DNA of 64,000 nt from Syntrophaceae bacterium (lineage in GTDB: Bacteria; Desulfobacterota; Syntrophia; Syntrophales; PHBD01). Made by a program: the position numbers and the translations under genes. Numbering within the stretch: position 1 is the stretch's first letter; each line of letters opens with the position of its first letter. This document shows positions 1-7,384 of the stretch, one piece after another. The notes below the pieces were generated by a model. The model did not search any database. It was not told the origin of the DNA and worked only from the letters and a program-made list of their open reading frames with translations. The stretch lies in contig JABLXX010000001.1 in the NCBI GenBank assembly GCA_013177825.1, positions 144,936-208,935 of the forward strand. Reading direction: 5' to 3'.

Positions 1-78
1 GGAGCCTCTTTCTTTTGTGATAACAGTTAATTACCCATAATTTCGGATGCCTGCAAAGTCACCAATGGTGCATGGATT

Positions 79-137
79 GGGCTTAAAATCCCTCGGTCCT
101 CGCGGCTGTGCGGGTTCGATTCCCGCCCCGGGCACCA
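79..137 (+). other. Partial tRNA-Leu(UAA) 3' half: attachment site of the integrated element
   Basis: The stretch contains the anticodon loop region (CTTAAAA followed by TCCCT), a long variable arm, a perfect T-arm (GCGGG, loop TTCGATT, CCCGC at 110-126), the acceptor 3' strand CCCGGGC at 127-133, the discriminator A and an encoded CCA at 135-137. The matching 5' acceptor strand GCCCGGG and a D-arm are not found in the 78 bases upstream, so this is not a complete tRNA gene. A 3' tRNA fragment directly before a P4-type integrase is the usual form of an att site. The incomplete 5' half suggests that the DNA to the left is itself part of an element. Confidence 0.8.
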
Positions 138-239
138 TCTGACAATCCAAGACAGTCCAATGCAGACCAAAACCCGTTAGAAATAGCGGGATTTTCTTGA
201 TTTCCTGTCCGAACCTGTGCTATGTAATCTTATGCAATC

Positions 240-298
240 GGGGGTACATGGGGGTATATTTCGGCCATTTATACCCCCACGGAAAAACAGTTACCCCC
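240..298 (+). promoter_or_regulatory. Cluster of GGGGGTA-type repeats, with a palindrome, before the integrase
   Basis: GGGGGTACAT (240-249) and GGGGGTATA (250-258) are direct repeats. The second is mirrored by TATACCCCC (270-278), giving a 9-bp perfect inverted repeat with an 11-bp spacer, and a further GTTACCCCC lies at 290-298. The cluster ends about 20 bp before the integrase start. By analogy with P4-type integrases, such repeats are likely arm-type integrase binding sites or an autoregulatory operator. A similar pair recurs at 15319-15337. Confidence 0.5.
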
Positions 299-318
299 AG
301 AAACGGAGGAAATCCTTT

Positions 319-1536
319 ATGGCATTGAGTGACGTAAAGATCCGATCCTCTAAGCCGTCAATGAAACAGAAGAAATTGTTTGATGGTGACGGTCTCTTCC
401 TCCTGGTCACACCCCAAGGCGGAAAATACTGGCGATTCAAGTACCGGTTCGAAGGCAAGGAAAAGCTTCTCTCTCTCGGCACCTATCCTGAAATCAGCCT
501 TGTTGATGCCCGGCAGAGGCGGGACGATGCCCGCCGACAGATAGCCCACGGCATTGATCCCGGGGCCGTCCGGAAGGCTCAAAAGAGGGCAGAGACGCAA
601 GAGACGGAGACATTCGAGGTCATAGCCCTTGAATGGCACGGGAAGTTTTCTCCATCATGGCGACCGATACACGCCAATACCATCATGAGCCGCCTCAATC
701 GCGACCTGTTCCCCTGGATCGGTAAACGCCCTATCAATGAAATCAAGGCACCGGAACTACTGGCGGTACTTCGCCGTGTCGAGGCAAGGGGGGCGCTTGA
801 TTCCGCCCACAAGTGCAGAATTATTGCCGGGCAGGTGTTCCGTTACGCTGTGGTTACTGGAAGGGCGGAACGCGACCCATCAGCCGATCTTAAAGGGGCA
901 TTAGCGCAGCGGGGGGATAAGCACCTTGCGGCTATCACCGACCCCAAGGAAGTAGCGCCCCTCATGAGGACCATAGACGGCTATGAAGGGCATTACGTTG
1001 TCAGGGCCGCCCTTCGCCTTGCCCCGCTCTTCTTCGTCCGTCCTGGCGAATTGAGGCACGCTGAGTGGATAGAGATGGACCTTGAAGAAGCAACATGGAA
1101 CATCCCGCCCGGGAAGATGAAGATGAAAAACGCGCACGTTGTTCCCTTGTGCCATCAGGCCGTGGAGATACTGACAGAGCTGAAAGAACTGACCGGGGCG
1201 AGCAAGTACGTGTTCCCCTCCGGGCGGTCTTTTGCCCGGCCCATGAGCAACAACGCCCTACTGGCAGCCCTGCGGCGCATGGGATACGACAAGGAAACCA
1301 TGACACCTCATGGATTCCGGGCCATGGCGCGAACGATCCTTGACGAAGTGCTGCAGGTGAGGCCGGATTTCATCGAACACCAGCTAGGCCATGCCGTCAG
1401 AGACCCGAATGGGCGGGCCTACAACCGGACGGCGCACCTTGCCGAGCGCCGGAAGATGATGCAGCTATGGGCGGATTACCTGGACGGGCTAAGGTCCGGT
1501 GCCGTCGTCGTGCCGTTCCGGGTGACGGGCCGTTAA
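319..1536 (+). CDS. Tyrosine recombinase/integrase, P4 type with DUF4102 arm-binding domain
   Basis: Site-specific recombinase that would integrate and excise the element at the adjacent tRNA-Leu fragment. From the ATG at 319 (preceded by GGAGG) it is 405 residues, the usual length of P4-like integrases. An N-terminal DUF4102-type domain (about 1-90, with a KLLSLGTYPEISL-like strand) is followed by a SAM-like core-binding region and a catalytic domain. Catalytic residues are visible: Arg241 in FFVRPGELR, His331 and Arg334 in HGFR, His358, and the nucleophile Tyr368 in GRAYNRTAH. The reading frame is open further upstream to 217, but no ribosome site supports an earlier start. The gene looks intact, so the enzyme may be functional even though the rest of the element has decayed. 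Confidence 0.93.
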   Translation: MALSDVKIRSSKPSMKQKKLFDGDGLFLLVTPQGGKYWRFKYRFEGKEKLLSLGTYPEISLVDARQRRDDARRQIAHGIDPGAVRKAQKRAETQETETFEVIALEWHGKFSPSWRPIHANTIMSRLNRDLFPWIGKRPINEIKAPELLAVLRRVEARGALDSAHKCRIIAGQVFRYAVVTGRAERDPSADLKGALAQRGDKHLAAITDPKEVAPLMRTIDGYEGHYVVRAALRLAPLFFVRPGELRHAEWIEMDLEEATWNIPPGKMKMKNAHVVPLCHQAVEILTELKELTGASKYVFPSGRSFARPMSNNALLAALRRMGYDKETMTPHGFRAMARTILDEVLQVRPDFIEHQLGHAVRDPNGRAYNRTAHLAERRKMMQLWADYLDGLRSGAVVVPFRVTGR

Positions 1537-1554
1537 AGCCGGGGGGAGGCGGGT

Positions 1555-2316
1555 ATGCCAAGGCGGGTTAAAACCAGGAAGACGGCGGGCGGTTTCAGCA
1601 TCCCGGATTACAGAAACATTCCGACCGGTATTGCTGAGGGGCGCTATGGGACTTTGACCGAGGATAATGTGAGAGATTTTCTGTTAAGCCTCAAGGGGGT
1701 CGCGGACGATGACGATATACTCCGCTTGGTGGCGGGGATCTCCTTCTACTTAGGCGAATACATCTCAATAGATGCCAGGACCCTCGCGACATGTAGAGCA
1801 ACCAACCGGGAAGACTTGGCCGCGATGATTCGAGATAGCAAACAGCTCCTGGAGCGACTCAGAGAAATCGAGGACCGGCCTTTCTACGTCCCCGAGACAC
1901 TCACGGGGGTCGTGTTCCTCAACGATGCGCCTGCGGATAGCGAAGACCACGAAACGGCATACCGCTTCAATCAGGCATTCGGAAGAAGGGCGGCCGACCT
2001 TGCCGGGCCGCTGGCGGCGTTCCTCAACGAGGCGGAGCTTCTCTCGGAGGCAATCACAGCGGGGAGGCGCGGCAGAAAAAGCGCCGATGCGGTTGGACTC
2101 ATCAAGATCATCGCGATGTTCTACTCCCGCTACATCGGCAAGCCCATGAGCGAGCCTACAGGGGGATTCCGCGTTGCCGTGAAGTGGACGCTTGAGCATT
2201 TGGGCCTGCCATGTGAAGATCCATCCCGGGGCATCCGTGAGGCCCTGAAAAACTTCAAGCCATCACCCCTTGACAAGGGCTATACCGCCTCCTCTGACAA
2301 AAAGCCTTCAAATTAA
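1555..2316 (+). CDS. Hypothetical protein of the integrated element
   Basis: A 253-residue protein starting 18 bp after the integrase, with the strong ribosome site GGGGGGAGG before its ATG. I do not recognise a family. It is hydrophilic and mostly helical in character, with a Gly-Arg-Arg-Gly-Arg-Lys basic patch near residue 170 and a second half rich in Leu and Ile. There is no signal peptide or membrane segment. Its position between the integrase and an AlpA-like regulator suggests an element-maintenance or regulatory role, but this is inference only. Confidence 0.7.
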   Translation: MPRRVKTRKTAGGFSIPDYRNIPTGIAEGRYGTLTEDNVRDFLLSLKGVADDDDILRLVAGISFYLGEYISIDARTLATCRATNREDLAAMIRDSKQLLERLREIEDRPFYVPETLTGVVFLNDAPADSEDHETAYRFNQAFGRRAADLAGPLAAFLNEAELLSEAITAGRRGRKSADAVGLIKIIAMFYSRYIGKPMSEPTGGFRVAVKWTLEHLGLPCEDPSRGIREALKNFKPSPLDKGYTASSDKKPSN

Positions 2317-2390
2317 TTTCTTTTCGTCTCTTTAAATCGCGTCCAATCCTGCCCTATCCTGCCCCCACAGAACAAATCGAGGGGGAAGAC

Positions 2391-2624
2391 ATGACTACGC
2401 ACAAAACAACCCAAGGCAAGTCGAACGAATTTGCAACCCCAAAACTCCTGCGGCTCCGGCAGGTTTTACAGATTATCCCGGTGAGCCGGTCGACCTGGTG
2501 GTCGGGGGTCCGCGATGGTCGCTTTCCGAGGCCCATCAAGCTCTCTATCGGGTGCACGTGCTGGCGTGAATCGGACGTGCTCCGCCTCGTGGAGGGCGAG
2601 AACAGCACCAGGCAGACTGATTGA
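2391..2624 (+). CDS. AlpA-family helix-turn-helix regulator/excisionase-like protein
   Basis: A 77-residue protein with the layout of AlpA/Cox-type winged-helix proteins. It has a short N-terminal arm, then LRLRQVLQIIPVSRSTWW (HTH), GRFPRPIKL (wing) and CWRESDVLRLVEG. AlpA proteins activate excision or act as recombination directionality factors for P4-type integrases. It lies downstream of the integrase, as is common in such elements. A GAGGGGGA ribosome site precedes the ATG. The RFPRPIKL wing motif and the W-x-E-S-D-V element are well conserved, so the family call is solid; whether it activates or represses is unknown. Confidence 0.85.
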   Translation: MTTHKTTQGKSNEFATPKLLRLRQVLQIIPVSRSTWWSGVRDGRFPRPIKLSIGCTCWRESDVLRLVEGENSTRQTD

Positions 2625-2634
2625 GGGCCGGGCC

Positions 2635-2754
2635 ATGAACGGCTACCCGTCAATCACAGTCGTCTTCAACCCCCTATCCTGGCGGATTGTGAAAATCCTA
2701 CCCAACGCCGACAACGACGTGGTGGCGGCCCGCCCCGGGAACAACCATGGATGA
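2635..2754 (+). CDS. Possible small protein, 39 residues
   Basis: A short open frame between alpA and the replication gene, starting at an ATG close to the alpA stop and ending 18 bp before the next start. It reads MNGYPSITVVFNPLSWRIV and continues to a Gly-Asn-Asn-His-Gly end. The only support is its position in a compact same-strand gene array; there is no recognisable domain. It may be a genuine small phage protein or a chance frame. Confidence 0.3.
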   Translation: MNGYPSITVVFNPLSWRIVKILPNADNDVVAARPGNNHG

Positions 2755-2772
2755 AATCAGGGGGGAAGGCTG

Positions 2773-3591
2773 ATGCCACGGATCCGGACCGTAAAACCAG
2801 GATTTTTCCGCCATGAGGGGCTCCAGGACCTGGAGGAGCAGCACCCGAAACAACGGCCCATGCTCGTCTTCGCCGGGCTCTGGACTCAGTGTGACAAGGA
2901 AGGGCGCTTCGAATGGCGGCCCCGGCAGTTGCATCTCGATATTCTCCCGTTCCTGACTTTCGACTTCGAAAAGACCCTCAACGTTCTGCAGGACGCCGGA
3001 TTTATCCGCCGATATGAGGCCGGCGGGAAGGCTTACGGGGTGATTCCCGGCTTTTCAGAGCACCAGCGGATCAACGGGAAGGAAGCCCAGGCGGATCCGC
3101 TCTACCCGGTCCCTCCTAAATTTCATCAAGAAATCTCAACAGATGAAACCGAGAAACAACAGGGAAGTGCCGGAGAAGCACCCGGGAAGCACCCAGGATC
3201 CCAAGGAAGTGGAAGAGGAAATGGAAATGGAAATGGAACGGAAGAAATAAATTGCGGGGCGAAGGATCGCCCGCCCTATGAAGAAATCACACATTTCCTG
3301 AATGAAAATTCCGGAAAGTCCTTCCGTTCAAGCAGCAAGACAACGCAGCGACTCATAAAAGCCCGCTGGGCGGAAGGCTTCAGGACAGACGATTTTCAAA
3401 AAGTTATCCGGAACAAGTGCTGCTCGTGGCGGGCGGATCCGAAGATGGTTGACTACCTGAGGCCGGAAACGCTTTTCGGGCAGAAGTTTGAAAGCTACCT
3501 GAATGAAATCAAACACCCGATGACCGGCCAGGCATCGGACCTGACGGTGAAGAACATGGCGGCCCTTGAAAATTGGAGCCCTCCGGAATGA
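2773..3591 (+). CDS. Phage replication-initiation type protein with a phg_2220_C-like C-terminus
   Basis: A 272-residue protein with the ribosome site GGGGGAAGG before its ATG. The N-terminal part (about 1-120) has the winged-helix character of phage replication organisers, with FAGLWTQCDKEGRFEWRP and FISRY-like strands. The linker (about 130-160) is rich in Gly, Asn and Gln. The C-terminal part (about 165-245, EITHFLNENSGKSFR through FGQKFESYLNE) matches the conserved domain at the end of many phage replication proteins (phg_2220_C, PF09524 as I recall it). It probably binds the element's origin and recruits host replication proteins. Its stop overlaps the next gene's ATG in an ATGA arrangement, indicating translational coupling. 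Confidence 0.75.
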   Translation: MPRIRTVKPGFFRHEGLQDLEEQHPKQRPMLVFAGLWTQCDKEGRFEWRPRQLHLDILPFLTFDFEKTLNVLQDAGFIRRYEAGGKAYGVIPGFSEHQRINGKEAQADPLYPVPPKFHQEISTDETEKQQGSAGEAPGKHPGSQGSGRGNGNGNGTEEINCGAKDRPPYEEITHFLNENSGKSFRSSSKTTQRLIKARWAEGFRTDDFQKVIRNKCCSWRADPKMVDYLRPETLFGQKFESYLNEIKHPMTGQASDLTVKNMAALENWSPPE

Positions 3592-4136
3592 AGAACGACA
3601 GGCTTTTCAAATCCTACATGCTGGCCATGGGCGAGGTTTTCAACAAGCAACTGACGCCGCTCCTTCATTCCCTCTACTGGAAGGCCCTGGAGCCCTTCAG
3701 TGACGAGGACTGCGAGCGGGCCTTCAAGGATTTGATTTTCACATCGAAGTTTTTCCCGAAGCCCGTTGAATTTGTGGAGTTGCTGCAGGGTAAGAAGGAA
3801 GACCAGGCAACCCGGGCCTGGATTAAGGTTGTCGAGGCCGTCCGGAGGATCGGGAGCTATTCGTCCGTGAGGTTTGACGATCCGGTGATTCATTCCGTCT
3901 TCAAGTTTTGGGGCGGCTGGGGTGTCACGGCAACTTGGAAAGACGCGGACTTGAAGTGGAAGGGCCTGGAATTCGAAAAGCTGTACCGGGTCATGTCTGC
4001 CGGCGGGAATCATCCGGAGTACCTGCCCGGGAGCCATGAGATTGAGAACGGAGCCCGCGGGTATGACGCAAAACTTGGAATTGTTGAGATTGGCGGTGGA
4101 GCAAGGCTCCTCATAGGAGCTTCAGAAGAGAAATAG
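3588..4136 (+). CDS. Phage replication-associated protein, DUF6475-like
   Basis: A 182-residue protein whose ATG overlaps the stop of the upstream replication gene (ATGA). An earlier in-frame ATG exists 15 bp upstream, but the overlap favours this start. The first 65 residues (LAMGEVFNKQLTP, YWKALEPFSDEDCERAFKD) resemble the N-terminal fold of phage replisome-organiser helper proteins placed after the initiator gene. The central part contains VFKFWGGWGVT. Position and pattern suggest a role in loading helicase or primase, but no catalytic motif is visible. The DUF assignment is from memory. Confidence 0.6.
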   Translation: MKNDRLFKSYMLAMGEVFNKQLTPLLHSLYWKALEPFSDEDCERAFKDLIFTSKFFPKPVEFVELLQGKKEDQATRAWIKVVEAVRRIGSYSSVRFDDPVIHSVFKFWGGWGVTATWKDADLKWKGLEFEKLYRVMSAGGNHPEYLPGSHEIENGARGYDAKLGIVEIGGGARLLIGASEEK

Positions 4137-4152
4137 CGTTGTACTGTTTGTT

Positions 4153-4204
4153 GTCCTCCGCGAAGGGGGTTCCGGTGAAGCCTGCCGGACCCCCGACGGA
4201 GGAC
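4153..4204 (+). other. Long interrupted hairpin between the replication and structural modules
   Basis: GTCCTCCG (4153-4160) pairs perfectly with CGGAGGAC (4197-4204), and the interior contains a second GC-rich stem (GGGGGT..CCGG with CCGG..CCCC) around a short loop. There is no T-run after it, so it is not a standard terminator. It lies in the only gap between the replication genes and the tail-fibre-like gene. It could be an attenuator, an RNA-processing site or an origin-related structure. Confidence 0.5.
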
Positions 4205-4242
4205 GGACAAAAACAAATCAGCGAACCGAAAGGAGCATGATC

Positions 4243-5028
4243 ATGCCGAAAATCAGCCAACTTCCGGCCGCGACTACAGCGGCGGATGCAGACATTACCC
4301 TCCTGGTGCAGGGCGGATCGACAAAGAAAGTCGCACTGTCCGTCCTGAAGGCCTATTTTAACGGCAGTAAGGAGTGGCCGATTCAGGTGGTGGAACAGGC
4401 GAGCGCATGCTCACAGTATGCCGCCGCGGATAATGGCTATATACCCGACAGCATGAACGGCATGAACCTTGTGGGGGCAGTAGCCGGAGCAAGTGATCCC
4501 GGAATCGGCGGGACGATGGAAGTTGCCATTTATCGCAACCGGGAAACCCGCCTTGGCGACAGCACAACCCAATTCGACATTACGAATCCGAGCGGCACCA
4601 CGTTCCGCTACACCTATGATGGAACGGGCACAGACCCCGGCATTGCAGACAGCCTTGCCTCATTACAGATCGGAGACCAGGTAATTCCGCAAGCCCAGAA
4701 CTTTGCCGCCGGGAACAATGGAAAGTATGTGCTGACGGGAGTGGGTGCCAACTACTTTGAAATCGATAACGCTGGGGGGGCCGTTGAATCCAACAAGACC
4801 CTCGGCACCGGCTATCTTGCCGTCAACCGCACGCGATCCATGCTGTCAACGAACCTAAACATTGACAGTTACCATACTACATCGGTGACAGCAGCAGTCC
4901 CTGCTGCGGTCGACATGGACTTTGACGATATCCGGGCAGGAGATAGGATCGTGTCTGTAATCATGGCGATCCACAGCGGGACTCCGGCAACAGGGTTGGG
5001 TGTGACACCGACGTTCCGGCTACCGTAG
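4243..5028 (+). CDS. Phage tail-fibre/structural protein with N-terminal adaptor motif
   Basis: A 261-residue protein from the ATG at 4243, which sits about 7 bp after AAGGAG; an ATG at 4237 is only one base from it. The opening MPKISQLPAATTAADADI is the typical adaptor at the start of phage tail fibres and other virion decoration proteins (K-I-S-x-L-P, then a D-x-x-x-V-x-x-G pattern). The rest is rich in Gly, Thr, Asn and Ala with beta-strand periodicity and no membrane segments, consistent with a fibre or appendage. The C-terminus contains a probable beta-rich head (from about residue 215). Its position away from the tape measure gene shows that the structural module is rearranged. Confidence 0.6.
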   Translation: MPKISQLPAATTAADADITLLVQGGSTKKVALSVLKAYFNGSKEWPIQVVEQASACSQYAAADNGYIPDSMNGMNLVGAVAGASDPGIGGTMEVAIYRNRETRLGDSTTQFDITNPSGTTFRYTYDGTGTDPGIADSLASLQIGDQVIPQAQNFAAGNNGKYVLTGVGANYFEIDNAGGAVESNKTLGTGYLAVNRTRSMLSTNLNIDSYHTTSVTAAVPAAVDMDFDDIRAGDRIVSVIMAIHSGTPATGLGVTPTFRLP

Positions 5029-5083
5029 GATCATAGTATGACACCTTTTGTATAAGGGTAAAATAAAAGCGGAGGAAAGAAAG

Positions 5084-5590
5084 ATGCAAAAAATCATTTT
5101 TGGCATTGAAAACATCGAGAATTTCATGGGCGCGGGGTGGTCCGTGGAGTCGAAAAGCGCGGTCTCTGGTCTCCTGCGCGTCATGAAGCAAAGCTTCGGG
5201 TTCCCCATGAAGCCGCGGAGAAACTCACAGGGGACGAAGGTTCCATCTCTGGATCTGAAAGAGTTTCGGTCCTGGGCGAAGGAGAACGGCCTCAATCCAG
5301 GGGAGCCCGAGAAGATCACGCTTCAGGATCTGGAGCGGGCGCACCTCAGGCGGCACATCGGGGCCATGCCGGATCGGGTCTTGCGGGGTTGGCGGGAGAT
5401 ATGCGCCTTCACCAGGTCGGACATCCCAAGTTTCTTGGAATGGCGAAATTTTGTGAGCTACCCCATCAGCAAAACAAAGGGAGCCGGCGGCGAGGTTGAG
5501 GCGGATAGCAAGGACCTGCTCCGGTTCCTGCTTGAACGAGGCGCACCGCTGCCCATGGCGGAGATTTTCAGGCGGAGGCCCGTTGCATGA
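5084..5590 (+). CDS. Hypothetical protein upstream of the M41-like peptidase
   Basis: A 168-residue protein with GGAGGAAA eight bases before its ATG. I do not recognise a family. It has a basic central segment (about 40-60, PMKPRRNSQGTKVPS), a Trp-rich region around residues 95-125 and a C-terminal helix ending RRRPVA. Its last four bases overlap the start of the metallopeptidase gene (ATGA), so the two are almost certainly co-translated and may act together, for example as a substrate adaptor and protease. Confidence 0.65.
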   Translation: MQKIIFGIENIENFMGAGWSVESKSAVSGLLRVMKQSFGFPMKPRRNSQGTKVPSLDLKEFRSWAKENGLNPGEPEKITLQDLERAHLRRHIGAMPDRVLRGWREICAFTRSDIPSFLEWRNFVSYPISKTKGAGGEVEADSKDLLRFLLERGAPLPMAEIFRRRPVA

Positions 5591-6357
5591 AGGCGGATAG
5601 GGAATTACGGAAGACGGCAGACCATGAAGCCGCCCACGCCCTTGTCGGCTGGATCGCCGGGCAGCGGATCGAGAGCATCACCGTTGATCCCAGGCGTGCC
5701 GGGGATTCCCAAGGGGTCTGCTACCTGTCGGGCGGCCGGATAGGTGTTATCGGAGAACCGAAGAGCCTTACAGCGGACCAGGCGCACTTCCTCCTGGCTG
5801 GGAGGACCTCCGATGATCTTTTCCATCCCGGGGGGCGTCCCGGTCATGGGCAGGATTTCCGGAACCTGGAGGACCTGCTGCCCTTGAATGACGAGACCCT
5901 CAAGATGCACGCCTTTCCCCACGGGGAAAAGTCTATCGAGGACTTCTACCAGATGTTCCGGGGGCCGGTCGTAAAGCTGTTGAGATCCCGCCGGGGACGA
6001 CGTGCACACCGGGCGCTGTCGGCGGCCCTGATGGAGGACCAGACCTTATCCGGCCAACATGCGGCCGAGATCCTCCAGGGGGCCTGGGGCGATCCCCTGC
6101 CCCCCCGTGCCCTACCCAGGGAAGATCATTGCGGGATCATCGACAAGAGACCGGCGAACCACGGGGAACTGTTCCGGACCATTCGAGGCCTGGCCGGCCT
6201 GGCGCTGGCCGACTGTGAGGCGATGCAGGGGCGGGGCACGATGAAGGAGATCCAGCAGAGACAGCGGGCAGAGCATCTCCTCCACTTGCTGCTGGTCGTT
6301 GTCGGCAAAACCGGCGCGGCGCCCCAGGGGGACGGGCGGGTCCTCCCCAAAAGTTGA
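5587..6357 (+). CDS. M41-like zinc metallopeptidase domain protein without an AAA domain
   Basis: A 256-residue protein with an HEAAH zinc motif at residues 13-17 (DHEAAHALVGWIAGQRIES), the arrangement seen at the start of the FtsH (M41) peptidase domain. A candidate third ligand, Asp90, lies in GRPGHGQDF, preceded by AGRTSDDLF, which corresponds to the G-R-x-A-E-E segment of FtsH. No AAA ATPase and no membrane segment are present, so it is a stand-alone domain about as long as the M41 part of FtsH. It overlaps the preceding gene by 4 bp. Its target is unknown; phage maturation, lysogeny control and host-protein cleavage are all possible. Confidence 0.7.
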   Translation: MKADRELRKTADHEAAHALVGWIAGQRIESITVDPRRAGDSQGVCYLSGGRIGVIGEPKSLTADQAHFLLAGRTSDDLFHPGGRPGHGQDFRNLEDLLPLNDETLKMHAFPHGEKSIEDFYQMFRGPVVKLLRSRRGRRAHRALSAALMEDQTLSGQHAAEILQGAWGDPLPPRALPREDHCGIIDKRPANHGELFRTIRGLAGLALADCEAMQGRGTMKEIQQRQRAEHLLHLLLVVVGKTGAAPQGDGRVLPKS

Positions 6358-6454
6358 AGGCGGTACGGTACGCAGAGGCTCGATATTCGTCTAGGTGAGG
6401 GTAATTTTTTGAAGGTTTACGGTAGCAGTCGGATTCCAGAAACGAGGGCATTTT

Positions 6455-6859
6455 ATGAAAATCAAGGGGAAATCGGCACTTGCCGAGCATTTCAAGGTTA
6501 GCAGGACGACCATTGATGCATGGCTCCGGCGCGGGTGCCCCTACGAAGGCGGCGACAGGGAACCATATGTTTTCGAGACAAGCGACGTGGAGCGATGGCA
6601 GCGGGACCGGGACCGGGACCGGGGCGGTAAGAGCGTCAGGACAATCAGACAAATCGAACTTGCAGACGGTTTTTTATCCAGTGAGGCCGACCACAGGACT
6701 CCCGGACAAGCCATTGCCGAAACCTTCGCAGGGGCGATCCTGTCTATTGCTCGGCAAAAAGGAAAGGGGTGGGACTTCCGAACCGACCCGGAGGTGCAGG
6801 AGCTGCTGCAGCAACTCGCCGATACCATTGACGGGGTGGATCATGAACGGTACAGATAA
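6455..6859 (+). CDS. Nu1-like small terminase/HTH DNA-binding protein
   Basis: A 134-residue protein beginning with a clear helix-turn-helix, KGKSALAEHFKVSRTTIDAW (residues 4-23), followed by a wing (CPYEGGDREPYVFETSDVERW). This is the layout of the Nu1/gpNu1-type phage packaging subunit and of related MerR-like DNA-binding proteins. An Asp-Arg repeat (RDRDRDR) lies around residue 52, and the C-terminus is a helix. If it is a small terminase, its large-subunit partner is missing: the next frame stops after 20 residues. It could instead be a phage regulator. Confidence 0.6.
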   Translation: MKIKGKSALAEHFKVSRTTIDAWLRRGCPYEGGDREPYVFETSDVERWQRDRDRDRGGKSVRTIRQIELADGFLSSEADHRTPGQAIAETFAGAILSIARQKGKGWDFRTDPEVQELLQQLADTIDGVDHERYR

Positions 6860-6905
6860 AATGCAGGCCATTCCCGAGAAAAACGAAGAGTGTAAAGTGC
6901 AATGA
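6843..6905 (+). pseudogene. Possible truncated start of a phage gene, 20 residues
   Basis: An ATG overlapping the end of the Nu1-like gene opens a frame MNGTDKMQAIPEKNEECKVQ and then a stop. The overlap is what one expects for the next gene of a packaging operon, but no longer protein follows and 96 bp without coding potential separate it from the next gene. It may mark the deletion that removed the packaging and head genes. Confidence 0.35.
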
Positions 6906-7001
6906 CGCGTCCATTAAGGGCCATATCGCACCCCAAGGGTAAAGAGTAGAGCCCGCCTGGGTTTTAACAGGTAAACAGTAAACAACCGAAAGGAGGACGG
7001 C

Positions 7002-7361
7002 GTGGATATTGAGAAGTTAAAGGAATTTTTGACGGAAAGAAGGGCCGAGATGTTGAAACAAGCCCGCAGCGCTCTGGAAGCAAACACGAACAGCCTTCAG
7101 TCCATTATGGACGGGGAGGTGTCAAGGCTGGTCGTAGAATTTGCAGACCTGTCGACACAAATGGCCGATATTTACGAGGAGGCACTGGCCAAGGTCGAGA
7201 CTACGTTTTCAGAAAATGCAAGCGACAAAGAAAGAATGAACTACCTTGTTTTTGTTCAGGATATTAAGGCACGGGTGGAAGATATTCAAAATAGAATCAT
7301 GGTTATTCGTGAAAAAATATTGCGGCATTCAATTCGCATAACCAAGACCGGAAATTGCTGA
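7002..7361 (+). CDS. Hypothetical coiled-coil protein upstream of the tape measure gene
   Basis: A 119-residue protein with a GTG start preceded by AAGGAGG. It is almost entirely helical, with heptad-like spacing of Leu, Ile and Val and many charged residues (KLKEFLTERRAEMLKQARSA at the start). No family is recognised. Position directly before a tape measure gene is where phages encode tail assembly chaperones, which fits its size, but the sequence itself does not prove it. Confidence 0.6.
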   Translation: MDIEKLKEFLTERRAEMLKQARSALEANTNSLQSIMDGEVSRLVVEFADLSTQMADIYEEALAKVETTFSENASDKERMNYLVFVQDIKARVEDIQNRIMVIREKILRHSIRITKTGNC

Positions 7362-7384
7362 ATAAATTGAAGGAGGTAATAACC

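Noticed and set aside
1..137. A complete tRNA-Leu gene at the window start
   Set aside because: Only the 3' half is present. No matching 5' acceptor strand or D-arm could be found upstream.
7355..7384. Upstream TTG start for the tape measure gene
   Set aside because: The AAGGAGGT ribosome site lies between it and the ATG at 7385, which is the correctly spaced start.
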